Shown: positions 38,929-51,564 of the stretch, piece by piece
How positions within the stretch are numbered: position 1 is the stretch's first letter
Layout of the letters: each line of letters begins with the position of its first letter
NCBI GenBank assembly: GCA_020055645.1
Contig: CM034546.1
Location: forward strand, 129,725,875-129,789,874
Reading direction: 5' to 3'
Source of the DNA: Tomocerus qinae
Taxonomy: Eukaryota; Arthropoda; Collembola; Entomobryomorpha; Tomoceridae
Length of the DNA stretch: 64,000 nt
The notes under the pieces: generated by a model
Database searches by the model: none
Told to the model about the DNA's origin: nothing
The model's input: only the letters and a program-made list of their open reading frames with translations
Program-made: the position numbers and the translations under genes

Positions 38929-40171
38929 TCAATTAGTAAATGGCTTTACACTAAGTAATGCAGAAATGGTGTTGAGTACAAGTGTAGAAACAAAATTAAT
39001 GAAAGTGCCTTTTTTGAAATAATAAAACTGTCCGACTGGAAATCGTAAAGTTCTGAATGATCTGAGTTGTTTTCGTGTATAGAAATTTCCTTGTGGATGT
39101 GCAGTCCAGGAGCGGATGAAGTCAATAGAGTTTTGATTGCCGTGGGACATGACTTTAAAACTGACATATTCAACCAACGCGAGGAAAACGGAAGTGAATG
39201 GCATAACCAGGTAAAAGGGCATCCCAACTATTTCGTACAGACGCACAGTTCCGAATATTGCAATTCCATGGACAACTAGAATCGTAAGTTTGATGGGTGG
39301 GAAAATAACTCTGATGTATTCCCCAGCCATTTCATAAACGAGATACATAGATGGGTAGAATTTCAGAGCAAATAATAAACTTTGTTTTTCTATACTTCTA
39401 GTGTATTTAGATGTTTTAAAATCATAAATACTCAGTTTGGATATTCTGGTTGAGAATTCCACATGAACAAAGGAAAGTAACATTGTCCAGATGCAAGTCA
39501 GAGCTGCTACTGTTCCCGTATACAAAATCACAAAGAAACAAAATAATTTGGTGAGGAACAAATGACTTAGTGAAGGACACAATAAATCAAAAATAGGCCG
39601 CAGTGGATACTCTTTAAGTATAAAAACGACAAACGGAGGGAGGAAACCGGTGAAAATCCCGAGAGGAGCCATCACATTCGCAACTAATCCCATGAAATTG
39701 TATTTAATTGACTTCAGTTGTAAATGACTTGCAAAAACATCTGGGGAATTGAAATAACAATTATCATAATAAATTCTTGTTTCTAATTAAATATGAATTA
39801 CTTTTCTTACCAGAATATTTTTTGTCGAAATGTATATTTGCATTTAGCATATATAAAATGTTATCTAATGACATCAACGGAGGTATGTTCAATGTAAATG
39901 ACCCAATTATTATTAAACCCAACATAAGTGATACAAAAGTCAACATATAGCCATAAATGGGGTGGAATATTTGAACTAGATAGAATGTAAAAGCGTAAAT
40001 TATGATGAAAACCAAAGTTAAGTTGTCAAAGTACCACTTATAAATACGTGCTCGACTTTTCACGATTTCAAAGTACCCTTTCTTCTTATTTAGGATGTAA
40101 GGACCGTATTTAATTGTGTCGCAAAAGAAAAGAAAATTATGAATTGCTACTTTCATAAGAAATGAACTCAT
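38929..40171 (-). CDS. Gustatory-type seven-transmembrane receptor, copy 4
   Basis: Two exons, 40171-39811 and 39740-38929, total 1173 nt (390 residues). The start MSSFLMKVAIHNFL is shared with copy 5. Hydrophobic helices include LTLVFIIIYAFTFYLVQIF, FCFFVILYTGTVAAL and LVMPFTSVFLALVEYVSF. It has a single long second exon, unlike copies 1-2, so it belongs to another subfamily. The C-terminus KGTFINFVSTLVLN aligns with the TM7 region, but the TYhhhhhQF motif is only partly kept. The frame is intact. It forms a tandem duplicate with copy 5, about 2.4 kb from ATG to ATG. Confidence 0.82.
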
Positions 40172-41297
40172 TTTGGATGACCTATTTCTCGCATTGGAAT
40201 TGAAACTCTATTTTTTTGTTAAACTGTATTGTGAAGCTAGTAATAAAGGGGATAGCAGGCGTATACTTACTTTTAGTCAAATTAAAGTATTTTAAATCAA
40301 ATTGAGACAGAATGAATGATTTTCAGGCTTGAAAACTATTTATCGGTATTTTTATTTTTCAATGTTCACTAAAGACTGCAAAAGTGATATGCAAGAAAAT
40401 AGGAGCAGGAGTCTGAAGGAGCAGGATAGGTTGACATATCTAATGCCGCACGTGAAAGTCAGAATTCTCTTTACGTTTATTTAACTAGTATTACCTAATT
40501 GATGTGGTAAATAAGTACAGGATTAATACAATGTAGTATGTTTACACATGCCACGGAACCTGTAATTTTTGAAAATGAAATTTCCGGGGAGATAAATATC
40601 TAAATTGATTTAACCTCCAGCCAGCTTTAACTTACTTTCAGGCGTCTTGAACTTTTTGGTACACTTTCCCTCGTGTTTCCTTCTTGTTCAGTTTCAGTAT
40701 ACCACTTTACCCTTTTAAATGCAAATAACAACGGTTTTTCAGATTATATTAACTGACGTTTGAATTGAAATGTCAGTGGCCATTAAATCTGGCACATGGT
40801 GCAATTTAACTATTACAAAAAGTCTGACTATTGCGAAAAAAAGTTTATTTGTGTTTTATATTGAGATAAGTTACTACTATTACCAAATGAACGTGCAATA
40901 GAGCAACAGTGTTTACTCGTCAATATTTTAACCATGTAAAAATGCAGATTTAACATTGAAAGTACCGATATCGGAGAATCCAAACGTAAATAAGTAAACT
41001 TTTCGTTGTACGTGCATGGATGCTAATTCTAACGGCTGTGGATAATTGCAGAACGAGTTTTGCTGAATTTGACTATTACAGTAATGTCAGTAATGTAAAT
41101 GATCAATATTTTTTAAATATGAACAATAACAAATGCGATGTATTCTTAAAAGTTTAGCTGTTCCAAAACGTCAATGCAAAATTGCCAAAATAAAAGAATA
41201 AAATGCTTCCTGTAAGTAAATACACTAATTTGCTTTTAATATAATACCAAAAATATTTATTCTGATGAAAATGGATTATAATATATTAAAGGTTTGA
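40172..41297. other. Intergenic region between tandem receptors 4 and 5
   Basis: About 1.1 kb. The part near 40556-40745 resembles 43195-43380 upstream of copy 5 (shared AATGAAATTTCCGG-like stretches), so the duplication included 5' flanking DNA. No other exon seen. Confidence 0.6.
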
Positions 41298-42564
41298 TCA
41301 ATTAGTAAATGACCTTATACTAATTAACGCGGTGATAGTGTTGAGTACAAGTGTGTAAATAAAATTGATGAAAGTGCCTTTTTTAAAATAATAAAAAGGT
41401 CCGACTGGAAGTCGTAAAGTTCTGAATTATTTCAGTCTTCGTCGTGTGAAGGAATTCCCCCGAGGATTAGCTGTCCAGGAGTGTATGAAGTCAATAGAAT
41501 TTCGATTGGCATGGAACATTATATTAAAGCTAACAAATTCAACTAACGCAAGGAAAAGCGAAGTGAGTGGCATAACCAAGTAAAATGGCATTCCCACCGT
41601 TTCATACAATCGAACAGTTCCGAATATTGCAATTCCGTGGACGACTAGAATCGTGAGTTTGACGGGTGGAAAAATAACTCGAATATATTCATTTGCCATT
41701 TCATAAGCGAGATACATTGATGGGTAAAATTTCAAGGCAAAAAATAAACTTTGTGTTTCTATACTTCTAGTATACTTGGATGTCTTAAAATCATAAATAC
41801 TCAGTTTAGAAATTCGAGACGAGGATTCCAAATGAACAAAAGTAAGTAGCATGGTCCATATGACAGTCAGAGCTGCTACTGTTCCAGTGTACAGAATCAC
41901 GAAAAAGCAAAATAATTTCGTCAGAATGAAATGACTTAGTGAAGGACACAATAAATCAAATATAGGCTGCAGTGGATACTCTTTAAGTACAAAAACGACA
42001 AACGGAGGAAGAAAACCGGTGAAAAGTCCGAGAGGAGTCATCGCATTTGCTACCAATCCCATAAAATTGTATTTTATTGACTTGGTTTGTAAATGGCCAG
42101 CAAACACAACTGCGAATTTTAAAACCACAATTTTTTTAATTATTAATTAATAAATTTTAAATAAGATAAAATTAAATAAATACGTTTTAATAGAATATCT
42201 CACCAGAATATTTTTTGTCGTAGTATGCATTGACATTCAGCACATATAATGCGTTTTCTAGTGAAATCAGCGAAGGTATGTTCAAGGAAAATGATCCAGT
42301 TATTATTAAGCCTAGCATGAGTGATATAAAAGTCAACATAAATCCATAGGGAGAATAAAGTATTTGCACCAGGTTAAATGTGTGCGCATAAATCATAATG
42401 AAAACCAAAGTTAAGTTGTCAAAGTACCATTTATAAATACGTGCTCGACTTTTCACAATTTCAAAGCACCCTGCCTTTCTATTAACAGTGTAAGGACCAT
42501 ATTTGATTTTGTCACAAAAAACCAGAAAATTATGAATTGCTACTTTCATAAGAAAAGAACTCAT
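41298..42564 (-). pseudogene. Gustatory-type receptor, copy 5, one in-frame TAA
   Basis: Exons 42564-42204 and 42109-41298 have exactly the same lengths (361 and 812 nt) and phases as copy 4. The sequence follows copy 4 throughout. One codon is a stop: TAA at 41429-41427, where copy 4 has TCA (Ser) in the block LRSFRTLR. After it the frame continues open for another 42 codons to the shared natural TGA at 41298-41300. As written, the product loses the last ~42 residues, including the TM7 region, and would probably not function. The lack of any other damage implies a recent lesion, a segregating null allele or a base error. Confidence 0.83.
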
Positions 42565-44821
42565 TTTGGATGACCTTTGTTAGATTGTCGAACTTGGAAT
42601 GAGCTCAATTTGCTAAACTGTACGAAGTCATTTCTTAATGGAATGGCATGTTAGAAAGAAATGACGCCCATATAAACTTCTAAAGAAACAACTCCATGGC
42701 GTTTCTTCTATGGACATTGAATTACTTTTAGGAAAATTTAAAACATATTTTAGCTGCCAATATAAATTTTCTTATTTAGAACCATATAAGAAATATTTGC
42801 ACGTAAAAGGAAATTTTCTGGACGATTTTGTACACAAAATTATTTATTTTTTATGGAGTTTTTTATTATAAAGCCTCATTATAAAATTTGGGAAATTATT
42901 AACCGGTAAATGAGTTTCAAGTAACAAAATGTAGTCTAGTCAAAATTTACACACTGATATGTTTTTGAAAAACTTAAAAACAATCATGGTCCACAGACAG
43001 AAGATATTGGAAGGGTAAAATCCTATTTTAGCTTTCAACTTGCAGAAGCTTTATGCAATGCCGTCACTGAAAGAAAGTTAAAAGACAGCTTAAAATTTAT
43101 TTACCTAGTACTTAAATCCACTACATAGATAAACACAATATGATGAATGCTTCAAATACAAATGCAGGTAAAAATGCTTAAAATACACATTGCAAGGAAC
43201 CTGTAATTTTAGAAATTGAAATTTCCGGCGAGATACTTAAGACATTTGAAACTCCTTCAACTTATTGCTACATTTTCTCTTGTCCTACCATTATTGCTGT
43301 TTACCATACTAAACCTTATTTCCATTTTCCCCGCATAATTTTATCCTAAAATAATAAGGGGGTAATTGTTGTTTCAGGATTTCATGAATTGAGGTTTGAA
43401 TTTAAAAGTTAATGGATATTAAAAATGTTACTTACACTGTAATTTGGCACAAGTTATTATTACAACAGATTGGCAATTGGGAAAAATAATTTGGCGTTTT
43501 CTATTATTTTATATATTACTTGTTTTGATGAAATGATTTAAAAACATTATGTACAGACTAATCTATATTTTACTATCTGATCCATGCACGCACTACTTTG
43601 TTAAGATACTGCAGTAAGTGCAGGATGTATGTAATGACTACCTTAAATGGCCTGTTAAACTGACAATAGATATTTAATTGTTCTGTAACTAGGTTTCCTC
43701 TTTCCATTTTAAATCAAAATAAATCATAAAATTCAATGATTTCTATTTAAAATGAGACTTTACATAGAATCAACAGATTCCTTGAGTTCGTATTCCTTAT
43801 TAACGAGAACTTGCTCTTTCAATTCTAAAGTGAACAACCTAATTCCATTTGGAAACATAAAGTTTTTCTAGACCACGTATGAATAAATCAAGCCATTGCT
43901 AAATTTTCCAAGGTCTACAGACAAATACTAAGAATTCAAATGCTTTATACAATAATGAATTTTTTATTTGCTGCTTAAACGGATAGAAACTGAAATATTA
44001 TACTTTCTCTTTAAAGTAAGAAATGGTCTCTACTTATGCTAAATACCTAGATGAATGAAGGCTTGAAATGAATTTAACGAAAGCTTAAAGCTTTTGTACA
44101 ATACAAGTATTCACTTTTTATATTTCTTGAACCGTTCGGCTTCGGGCTGTCTGTAGTATGTAGGTTACACAAATCAATACTTTACATAACATAATCCAAA
44201 AGAAAACCTTCTCTGTTTAGCTACAACTTAAAGAAAGAAGGATTTATTAAGAATTATTAAATGCAATCTTTACTTTAGTGAGTACATATTTATTTTTACT
44301 TGAATTGAAATACCTATTTGAAAACTTTTGAAATTAATATTTAAACCAAAGTCTAACTACGGCGTATTATAACTATTAGTTTTAGATTGTATTTAGCTTT
44401 CTTCGTTGCAATTACATTAACAATTATATTGACATTTGGTTGGTAATGTTCGCTTCTTCAAGGATGTTGCAACTGTTGATATACATGATCTGTTTATAAT
44501 TTCCCTTATAATTTATAGACAACGTAAGAAAATTCAACCCTAATTACTTCTGAGGAAAACTCTCACTCTCACTCAGTGTATATTGAACATAAATCACTCT
44601 ATTTATTAACTTATTCCGTTGCCCTTCAATTGACCGAGTGAAGATATTAGTCAAGGACATGAAATTGCTATTAATGATCTGCCACTTAATCTGGAATTAG
44701 AGTGCTCAAATTCACTCTATTAATTTGTAAGAGGAAAGAAACAGACACTTGCTCCACATTTATATAAGTAGAATCATCTCAGTGACTTGTCTTTAGAATA
44801 TTTTGCTAGTATTCAGGCAGG
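42565..44821. other. Intergenic region
   Basis: About 2.25 kb between divergently transcribed receptor 5 and XDH copy A. AT-rich; no exon recognised. 43195-43380 is the duplicated flank described for copy 4. Confidence 0.6.
44761..44768 (+). promoter_or_regulatory. TATA box and initiator of XDH/AO copy A
   Basis: TATATAAG at 44761 is followed by the initiator-like CTCAGTG at 44778-44784 and the ATG at 44822, a compact TATA-Inr-start arrangement. Confidence 0.5.
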
Positions 44822-46100
44822 ATGGGACAAGGGTAAGCATTTATTATAGTGTTTAAGTACCTACAGACTATAGAACTGTCTCACATCTATTATAATTGTA
44901 TGGCTACCATGTACACTCCACCAAAAGACATGAAAATCATATTTTAAACTCAATTCAAAAATAAATTACAATTCAACGTAATAATAACAATAACAAGCTA
45001 GTGTCAATGTCCAACCCTAAAATATATCTTACATAGTATATCAGTAGGTATGTAGGTTTATACTTCAATTGAATATGAAAGAATAATTTATAATGCTATT
45101 TAATTTTCAGAATACGATTTCTATAATAAATAATATTATTTTTGTCTGTATTCCAATATACTTACCTTTACATGCATTAAAGATTTTTAAACACATCTTG
45201 TTGTTCAATTAGCTATATCGGTAGCAATTAACTTATTAATTTCATTTCTAACTTGTAAATTCTTTAGAGAAGGGAATGGGATTGACTTTGTGATCAATGG
45301 GAAACACTATCATGGTGAGATAAATATGTTCCTTATTAGCCTTTGTTGATAAATATGTTGTTAGCCCTATTTTAAAGCTCATAGTAGAAGAATTAGAATT
45401 TACTCTATTTATTTTCAGTGAATCCTTCCGTGGATAAGGTGGGCGGGGATTGCAGGCTGGTGGACTACATTCGCGATAATGTTGGACTCAAAGGGACAAA
45501 GTTAATGTGTCGAGAAGGAGGCTGTGGAGCTTGTATCGTCTCTGTCCGAAGAAAAGATATTGTAACTGGAGCGGACAAAACGAAATCTATCAATTCGGTA
45601 AAATATGTACTTTAAGAGATTCTATACACGTTGAATTTTGGATTTATTACAGATAGTATCAATTAAGTATTTAATTAACCATATTAAATAATTACATTTG
45701 GTCCTGAAATTAGTTTAAAGAAAATAATAAAGTATTATTGTTTTGGTGTAATAGACTTTTCATTTCACAGAAGATTATCATTTGATATTGAGACTTTATT
45801 TCTACTCTAGTGTTTGACTCTACTGTATAGTTGCGACGGATGGGACATCACGACCATTGAAAATGTTGGCAGCAAAGAAATAGGTTATCACCCCATTCAA
45901 AAGACACTAGCCAAATGCAATGGAACTCAATGTGGATATTGCTCACCTGGCTTTGTCATGAATATGTACAGGTAATTAATACATCTCAGCCATATCGATT
46001 TGCAAACTAATTCTCTGTCTTACTTAACGCACAACTTACATATTCCAATTTCTTTCCAATATCTTTGGATAATTCTATTTTTCATTGGTAAGTGAAAAAA

Positions 46101-46320
46101 CCAGGGAACAAAAAAAGTACTACTTTTTAACAAAAAAGGTAGAAAGTACTACTTTTTCTAAAAAAAAGCAGTCCTTTTTTCCTTATTTACATGTAAAGTG
46201 AAAGTAAATGGGGCAAGCTGCTACATCAAAAACGGTAAAAAGGCAAAAGAGACTCATTAAAAAAATCTTAATCCTACCTTTTTTATAAAAAGGCAAAAAA
46301 GGTCCTTTTTTGTTCCATGG
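46101..46320. mobile_element. CCAGGGAAC element copy 2, XDH A intron 4
   Basis: 220 bp from CCAGGGAACAAAAAAAG to TTTTTTGTTCCATGG, flanked by AAAAAA on both sides (46095-46100 and 46321-46326). Shares the GGGGCAAGCTGCTACATC interior with the copy at 12777. Confidence 0.8.
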
Positions 46321-47238
46321 AAAAAACCCAGGTTGGAAGATATTAAGCATTATTAGAAAGAGAATACTAAAAGCTCAATGTTAAATATAGTTTGTTGAAG
46401 ACTAAGCCAGGATTGACTGTGAAAGATGTGGAGGATAATTTTGATGGAAATATTTGTCGCTGCACGGGCTACCGACCAATTCTAGATGCATTCAAGTCTT
46501 TTGCTGTTGATGCACCTGAAGAGCTTCGTCAGCAGCGCTGTCGAGATATTGAGGTATGAAATGGTCAGAAAAGCCTTTTCATTGAATCTACAAGGAAGAC
46601 CATAATATTTAAAAAGTACAATAATATTTTTTCTAGGATTGTGCAACTTTCCTTGCAAGGAACAAAAAAACAAAATATACTCCTACATCTTGTTGTCAGA
46701 CTTCCACAAGTTCCACACAAGAAAAGCCAAAACGAAAAATCTCATTTTTAAGTAAGCTTCTGGCTAAAGATAGCGGTATCTCTGCTCCGGAAAATAAATT
46801 CACTCTTCCATCTGGAGAACAGTGGATTCAAGCGAGTGATGTCAAATCAGCCCTTTTATCTTTAGAAAATTTGAAAAGTGCTGGATTGAAATATCGAATC
46901 GTTGCTGGAAATACTGGAGCGGGTAATTCATTTTGAGCTATTGCTATGAAGTTAATATTCTTAAATGGATTTTTAATATTTAATTTATTTGTAGGAGTTT
47001 ATAAACACGATGGACCTTATGAGGTTTATTTGGACATTAATGGAGTAGAGGAGATGAAAAGGTCGACTTTAGATACTAATAGCATTGTTCTTGGGGGAGG
47101 AGTCTCGTTGACATCAACAATTGCCGTTCTGAAAGAGGTTTCTAAAATGGATGGATATACTTACATGGCTGATATGGGAAAACATTTAGAAAGAGTCGCG
47201 AATGTTCCTGTCCGAAATGTAAGTACACTTTATCAAGG

Positions 47239-47412
47239 CCGTAGCGAGGGGGCACCGGGGCACGTGTCCCCCCTCGAAATTCAGAAAAATAAAGGAATTT
47301 TTGTCTAAAAACGCAAAAAACACTACAGTTTTCGCGCTTCGCGAGAAAAATTTTGGTATTTTTTCTCGGTACCGCCCCCCTTCCTCCCGAATTTTTTCTG
47401 GCTGCGGCCCTG
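47239..47412. mobile_element. GGCCG-ended element, XDH A intron 7
   Basis: About 175 bp starting AGGCCGTAGCGAGGGGGC and ending TTCTGGCTGCGGCCCT, related in reverse orientation to 8629-8795. It begins about 20 bp after the splice donor of exon 7. Confidence 0.7.
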
Positions 47413-47893
47413 CACTCCATATTTGTAAAAACAATTTCTTCAACCGATTGAATGTTATTTTAACAATTTTTGATGTATTAAGTTCGGCACTCTGGCTGGA
47501 AACTTGATGTTGAAACACTCCCATAAGGAATTTCAATCCGATGTGTTTGTTATTTTAGAAACTGTTGGTGCCAGTCTTAATATTGGTAAATAATTGGTTC
47601 AATACTCAAGTGACATTAGTAAAGTATTAAGCGTGGTATAAACGAAAAGTAATAATGGACTTTAAATTAACAATTTAGCTGCTCCAATAGGAAGTACCAA
47701 GGCTTACTCTCTGGTTTAATTCTTAACTCTTGATATGGTCGGGAAACTTATAGTTTCTATCAGTTTGCCTCAACGAAATGGCGATTATGTTTTAAGGAGT
47801 TTTAAAGTAATTTTTACATAATAACATAATATCAGGAATATAAAATATTAATTTAAGCAGATTATTTTATTTATAAAGATAGCATTTTTACAT

Positions 47894-48234
47894 TTAAGGG
47901 TGGTTTTATGTTGGTTTTATATGTGGCATTATGTATATTAATTAGTATTAGAGTTTAGCCCGTATTTATTTACCAAAAGTCTTCAAAATTTCCAAAAAGT
48001 GGCTGAAGGTGAATGAGAACTTGTGGCTCCGAAATATTTTTAAAAAATTAATACGTTTTGAATTATAGCGTTAGCGGGAAAACATGATTTCCCGCCAACG
48101 CTAAAATTCAAAATTTGTTAGAAATTTCTAATTTGGTCTTTTGGACTTTTGGTAAATAAATAGGGGCTAAACTCTAATCCTAAGTAATACACACAAAGTG
48201 TATGCTCAAGTTATCCGCTATTAACCACCCTTAA
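47894..48234. mobile_element. Inverted-repeat element bounded by TTAA, XDH A intron 9
   Basis: 341 bp from TTAAGGGTGGTT to AACCACCCTTAA. A second inner pair of arms (TTAGAGTTTAGCCC and complement) and a central hairpin around GCGTTAGCGGGAAA make much of it palindromic. TTAA at both ends suggests a TTAA-targeting DNA element. Confidence 0.7.
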
Positions 48235-48739
48235 TGCCTAAGAAAATTATTTCAAAAAATGCGTATGTTCTATTTAATTTTTTAGATTACTAAACGATAC
48301 CAAAACGCTCATGCCTATGTGAATGCCGGTTTTCTGTTTAGAGTGGACTCCTCAAACAACTATAAAGTTTTAGAAAAGCCTAGAATTGTTTTTGGTGGAA
48401 TCAATGAGGAATTCGTAAGATAATTTTAATTATACTCATTTAGGAAATTGGTAATTTTACAGACTGGGATATTTATCTTTGAAATGTGATAATTAATTTT
48501 ACTAGGTTCACGCAATAGACACAGAAAATTACCTGATGAGCAAATGTTTAGGAGATGAAGCTACCTTGCAAGGAGCATTAGGAACTTTAGACAAAGAGGT
48601 TAATCCCGATCTACGACCAACAGAGGCATCCATTGAATATCGAAAGGCTTTAACCAAGTCTTTGCTATACAAAGTAATGAAATAATAATAAACCATGTCA
48701 AATGGATTTAAAAAAGTTAAAAAAGATAGCCATAGGGTT

Positions 48740-49090
48740 TGCCACGGTAAATGACGTTTTTATTGCATTTTTCCAATGACCTTTGACCATTTGATCCAAA
48801 AGACTTGACATATACCTGACCTAAAGAATAACCTTTCAAACGAGCTATCTCATGAAATTCTACAATGTCGATAACTAAAGTTACAACAATTTTTAGTTTT
48901 GAACCACGCCCACAGACAGGTGTGTCAGATTTAGTCCTTTTTCAAACTTGAACTTACTTTTTATCCCAAATTACGTGCAAAAAGTTTCTATTGATTATCT
49001 CAAACCATTCTTGAGTTATTGTGCTAACAGACAGACAGGCGGACGGACAGACAGATAGAGTGACAAATCAGGCATCCCTATAAAGCAGCT
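48740..49090. repeat. Probable dispersed repeat, XDH A intron 11
   Basis: Sequence with ATGACCTTTGACC, CCACGCCCACAGACAGG and a run of CAGACAGACAGGCGGACGGA near its right end. This style is common in dispersed arthropod repeats. It fills most of the intron and has no open frame. Confidence 0.5.
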
Positions 49091-50675
49091 CAGCTACTTA
49101 ATAACTGAAGAATTTCGTAAAATGTAGAAATAATTTAAATTATTTTCATGAGTTAGACAATTCTTGGAATATTGGAGAAAGAAGCAGAACCGAAGGTTAA
49201 ATCAGGTCTAAGTGACATTGAGATGAAGATAAGCAGTGGGAAGCAGAGCTACGAGAATTTTGAATCGGATTCCCTACTTTACAAGAATATTCCAAAAATC
49301 GAAGGAATGAGACAAGTGTCTGGAGAAGCGGAGTTCATATCCGATATTCCAAAGATTAGTAAAGAGTTGGTTGCTGTTTATGTCACGAGCACTGTGGCCA
49401 ATGCAGATTTAAAAAGTATCGACGCTTCTGCTGCCCTGGTACATTAATGTATTTGCCATTCAAATTGATCACCCTGTAGTTAACTAATGATTTTATTTCG
49501 TTAGAAAATTCCAGGTGTGGTTCGATTTGTATCTGCATATGATATCCCCGGTAAAAACCAATGCATGGCTCACATAGGATTTTTCCCTACTGTAATGGAC
49601 GAACCAGTAAGTCTTTATCATTCTACCAGAATTTCAAATAATTTTTATCACTATTGTTGATTGTTCTTGTAGATTTTTGCACACAGAAAAATTTACCACT
49701 ATGGACAGCCCTTGGGTTTGATTCTGGCAGAAACACGAGAAATCGGAATTGCTGCTGCACGAAAAGTATTCGCTATTTATGGAAAAATACATCAGCCTAT
49801 CGTGGATATCGACGCTGGGATTCAGAAAATGGAAAGTGAAGGGACAATGGATAAATTTCTTATTGGAACATTTCCCAGCAAGGACCCTCCAATAGAAAAA
49901 CCTAAATATAGGGCAAAAGGTGAGTTCTACGTTGGAGGTCAATATCACTTCCATATGGAAACTCAGGCTTGTTTGTGTGTCCCGAAAGAAGACGGACTGA
50001 ATGTCTATTCAACAACTCAGTGGAAAGATCATGTTGTTCAAAACCTGAGTGATGTACTGGGTATTCCATGCAATAAGTAAGAAAACTTGTAAAAATGTAT
50101 CAAATATGCAAATATGTAATTGTCGGTTAAATTTTTATTGACTGTCGGGTTATTTGAAAAATGACCTAAAATAAAGGTTTAATTAATATTGTATAGCATC
50201 AATGTAATCGTACGTCGATTAGGAGGAGGTTTTGGAGCCAAAGTCTTTCGACCTACACAAATTGCTGCTGCTTGTGCCGTCGCAGCAGTTGTGAGCAATA
50301 GACCAGTGCGACTAATATTGGATATAGAAACGAACATGAATATCATTGGCAAAAGACTGAATTATCTTCTGAAATACGAAGTACTAGATTAGATGTTTAC
50401 TAAAAATATAATTAGATGACATTGAATTAAAATAAATTAAAATGCTTTGAAATCTCACTCAGGTTGGATTTGATGCCACAGGAAGGATACAAATGTTAAA
50501 TACAAATGTATTTGGTGACATTGGTTTCGGGCTTAATGAACCCCATCCTGTGAAAGTTTCAATTTATTTACAAGGACCTTATGCGGCAAAAGGATGGGTC
50601 TCTAAGGCTTATTCAGTTCAAACAAATACTCCATCGAATACTGCTTGCAGGGCTCCTGGTAACAAGTTTATACTT

Positions 50676-50745
50676 ATATGCAGGGTGCCCGTGATATTTT
50701 TTACCCTCCCCGGGTAACATGTTTTGCAGACACCCTGTATATTGC
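50676..50745. repeat. Short inverted-repeat remnant, XDH A intron 16
   Basis: ATGCAGGGTG and CACCCTGTAT face each other about 60 bp apart, with CCCTCCCCGGGTAA in between. It lies shortly after the exon 16 donor. Probably a remnant of a small DNA element. Confidence 0.45.
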
Positions 50746-51414
50746 AAAAACTTTATTTGTATATTAGAGGGAGAGTCTGACATCTACTATTCCTTTGTAG
50801 AGTTATACTACCGCTCAAGCCTCGAGGGCTTACTTGCAGTGACTCCCTGAACAACTTAATTTAGAAAGTATATTTAAATATATTTAACAGGATCTCCTCA
50901 AGCAGCGCTATTAATAGAAACCATAATGGAGCATATAGCTAAATGCCTCGGAAAAGATGTATTGGATATCCGCGAGGTCAACTATCTGAAACCTGGGGAT
51001 CCGATGATACCCACCGGTCTGCCTTTTGAAGGAGAGAATCTTATTCCTCAATTGGTGGAACAAGTTAAACAATCTGGAGACTACGAAAACAGGAAGAAAT
51101 TCATCGAAGAGTTCAATTCTGTAAGATTTCTTTATCAGGAATAAAAAGAATTGTTCAAAAATAGGAAATCGTAATATTTATGTTTTGTAGGCAAATCGTT
51201 GGAAAAAACGAGGAATGTCCTTAGTTCCTGTTCGGTATCCTATGGCGTTTCATGGTGCTACATATTCTGTCCAAGTTGTCGTTTATCATAAAGATGGGAG
51301 TATTGCTGTTTCTCATGGTGGAATTGAAATGGGACAAGGCCTTAACACTAAAGTAAACCATCTCAAATAGTACATTAAAAAATTTGTAAAAGTAGCACAG
51401 ATTGGTGTAATTTC

Positions 51415-51564
51415 GGTTAAAGTAAGGCAGTAGTTGAACATTTTAAAAATCGCGCCATTAAATGCAGTCTATACGAGGACCTGCTTTCGAGGGACCTAAC
51501 CAATAACCTAATTAAAAGAATAACATTGATAGGTATTTGTGCTAACCAATGCCTTACTTCAACC
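51415..51564. mobile_element. MITE family A copy, XDH A intron 18
   Basis: Full-length copy; GGTTAAAGTAAGGCAG on the left, GCCTTACTTCAACC on the right. It ends 16 bp before the acceptor of exon 19. Confidence 0.85.

Noticed and set aside
47142..47536. Several open frames over the GGCCG element in XDH A intron 7
   Set aside because: They come from the repeat and the exon's opposite strand; no protein family is seen.
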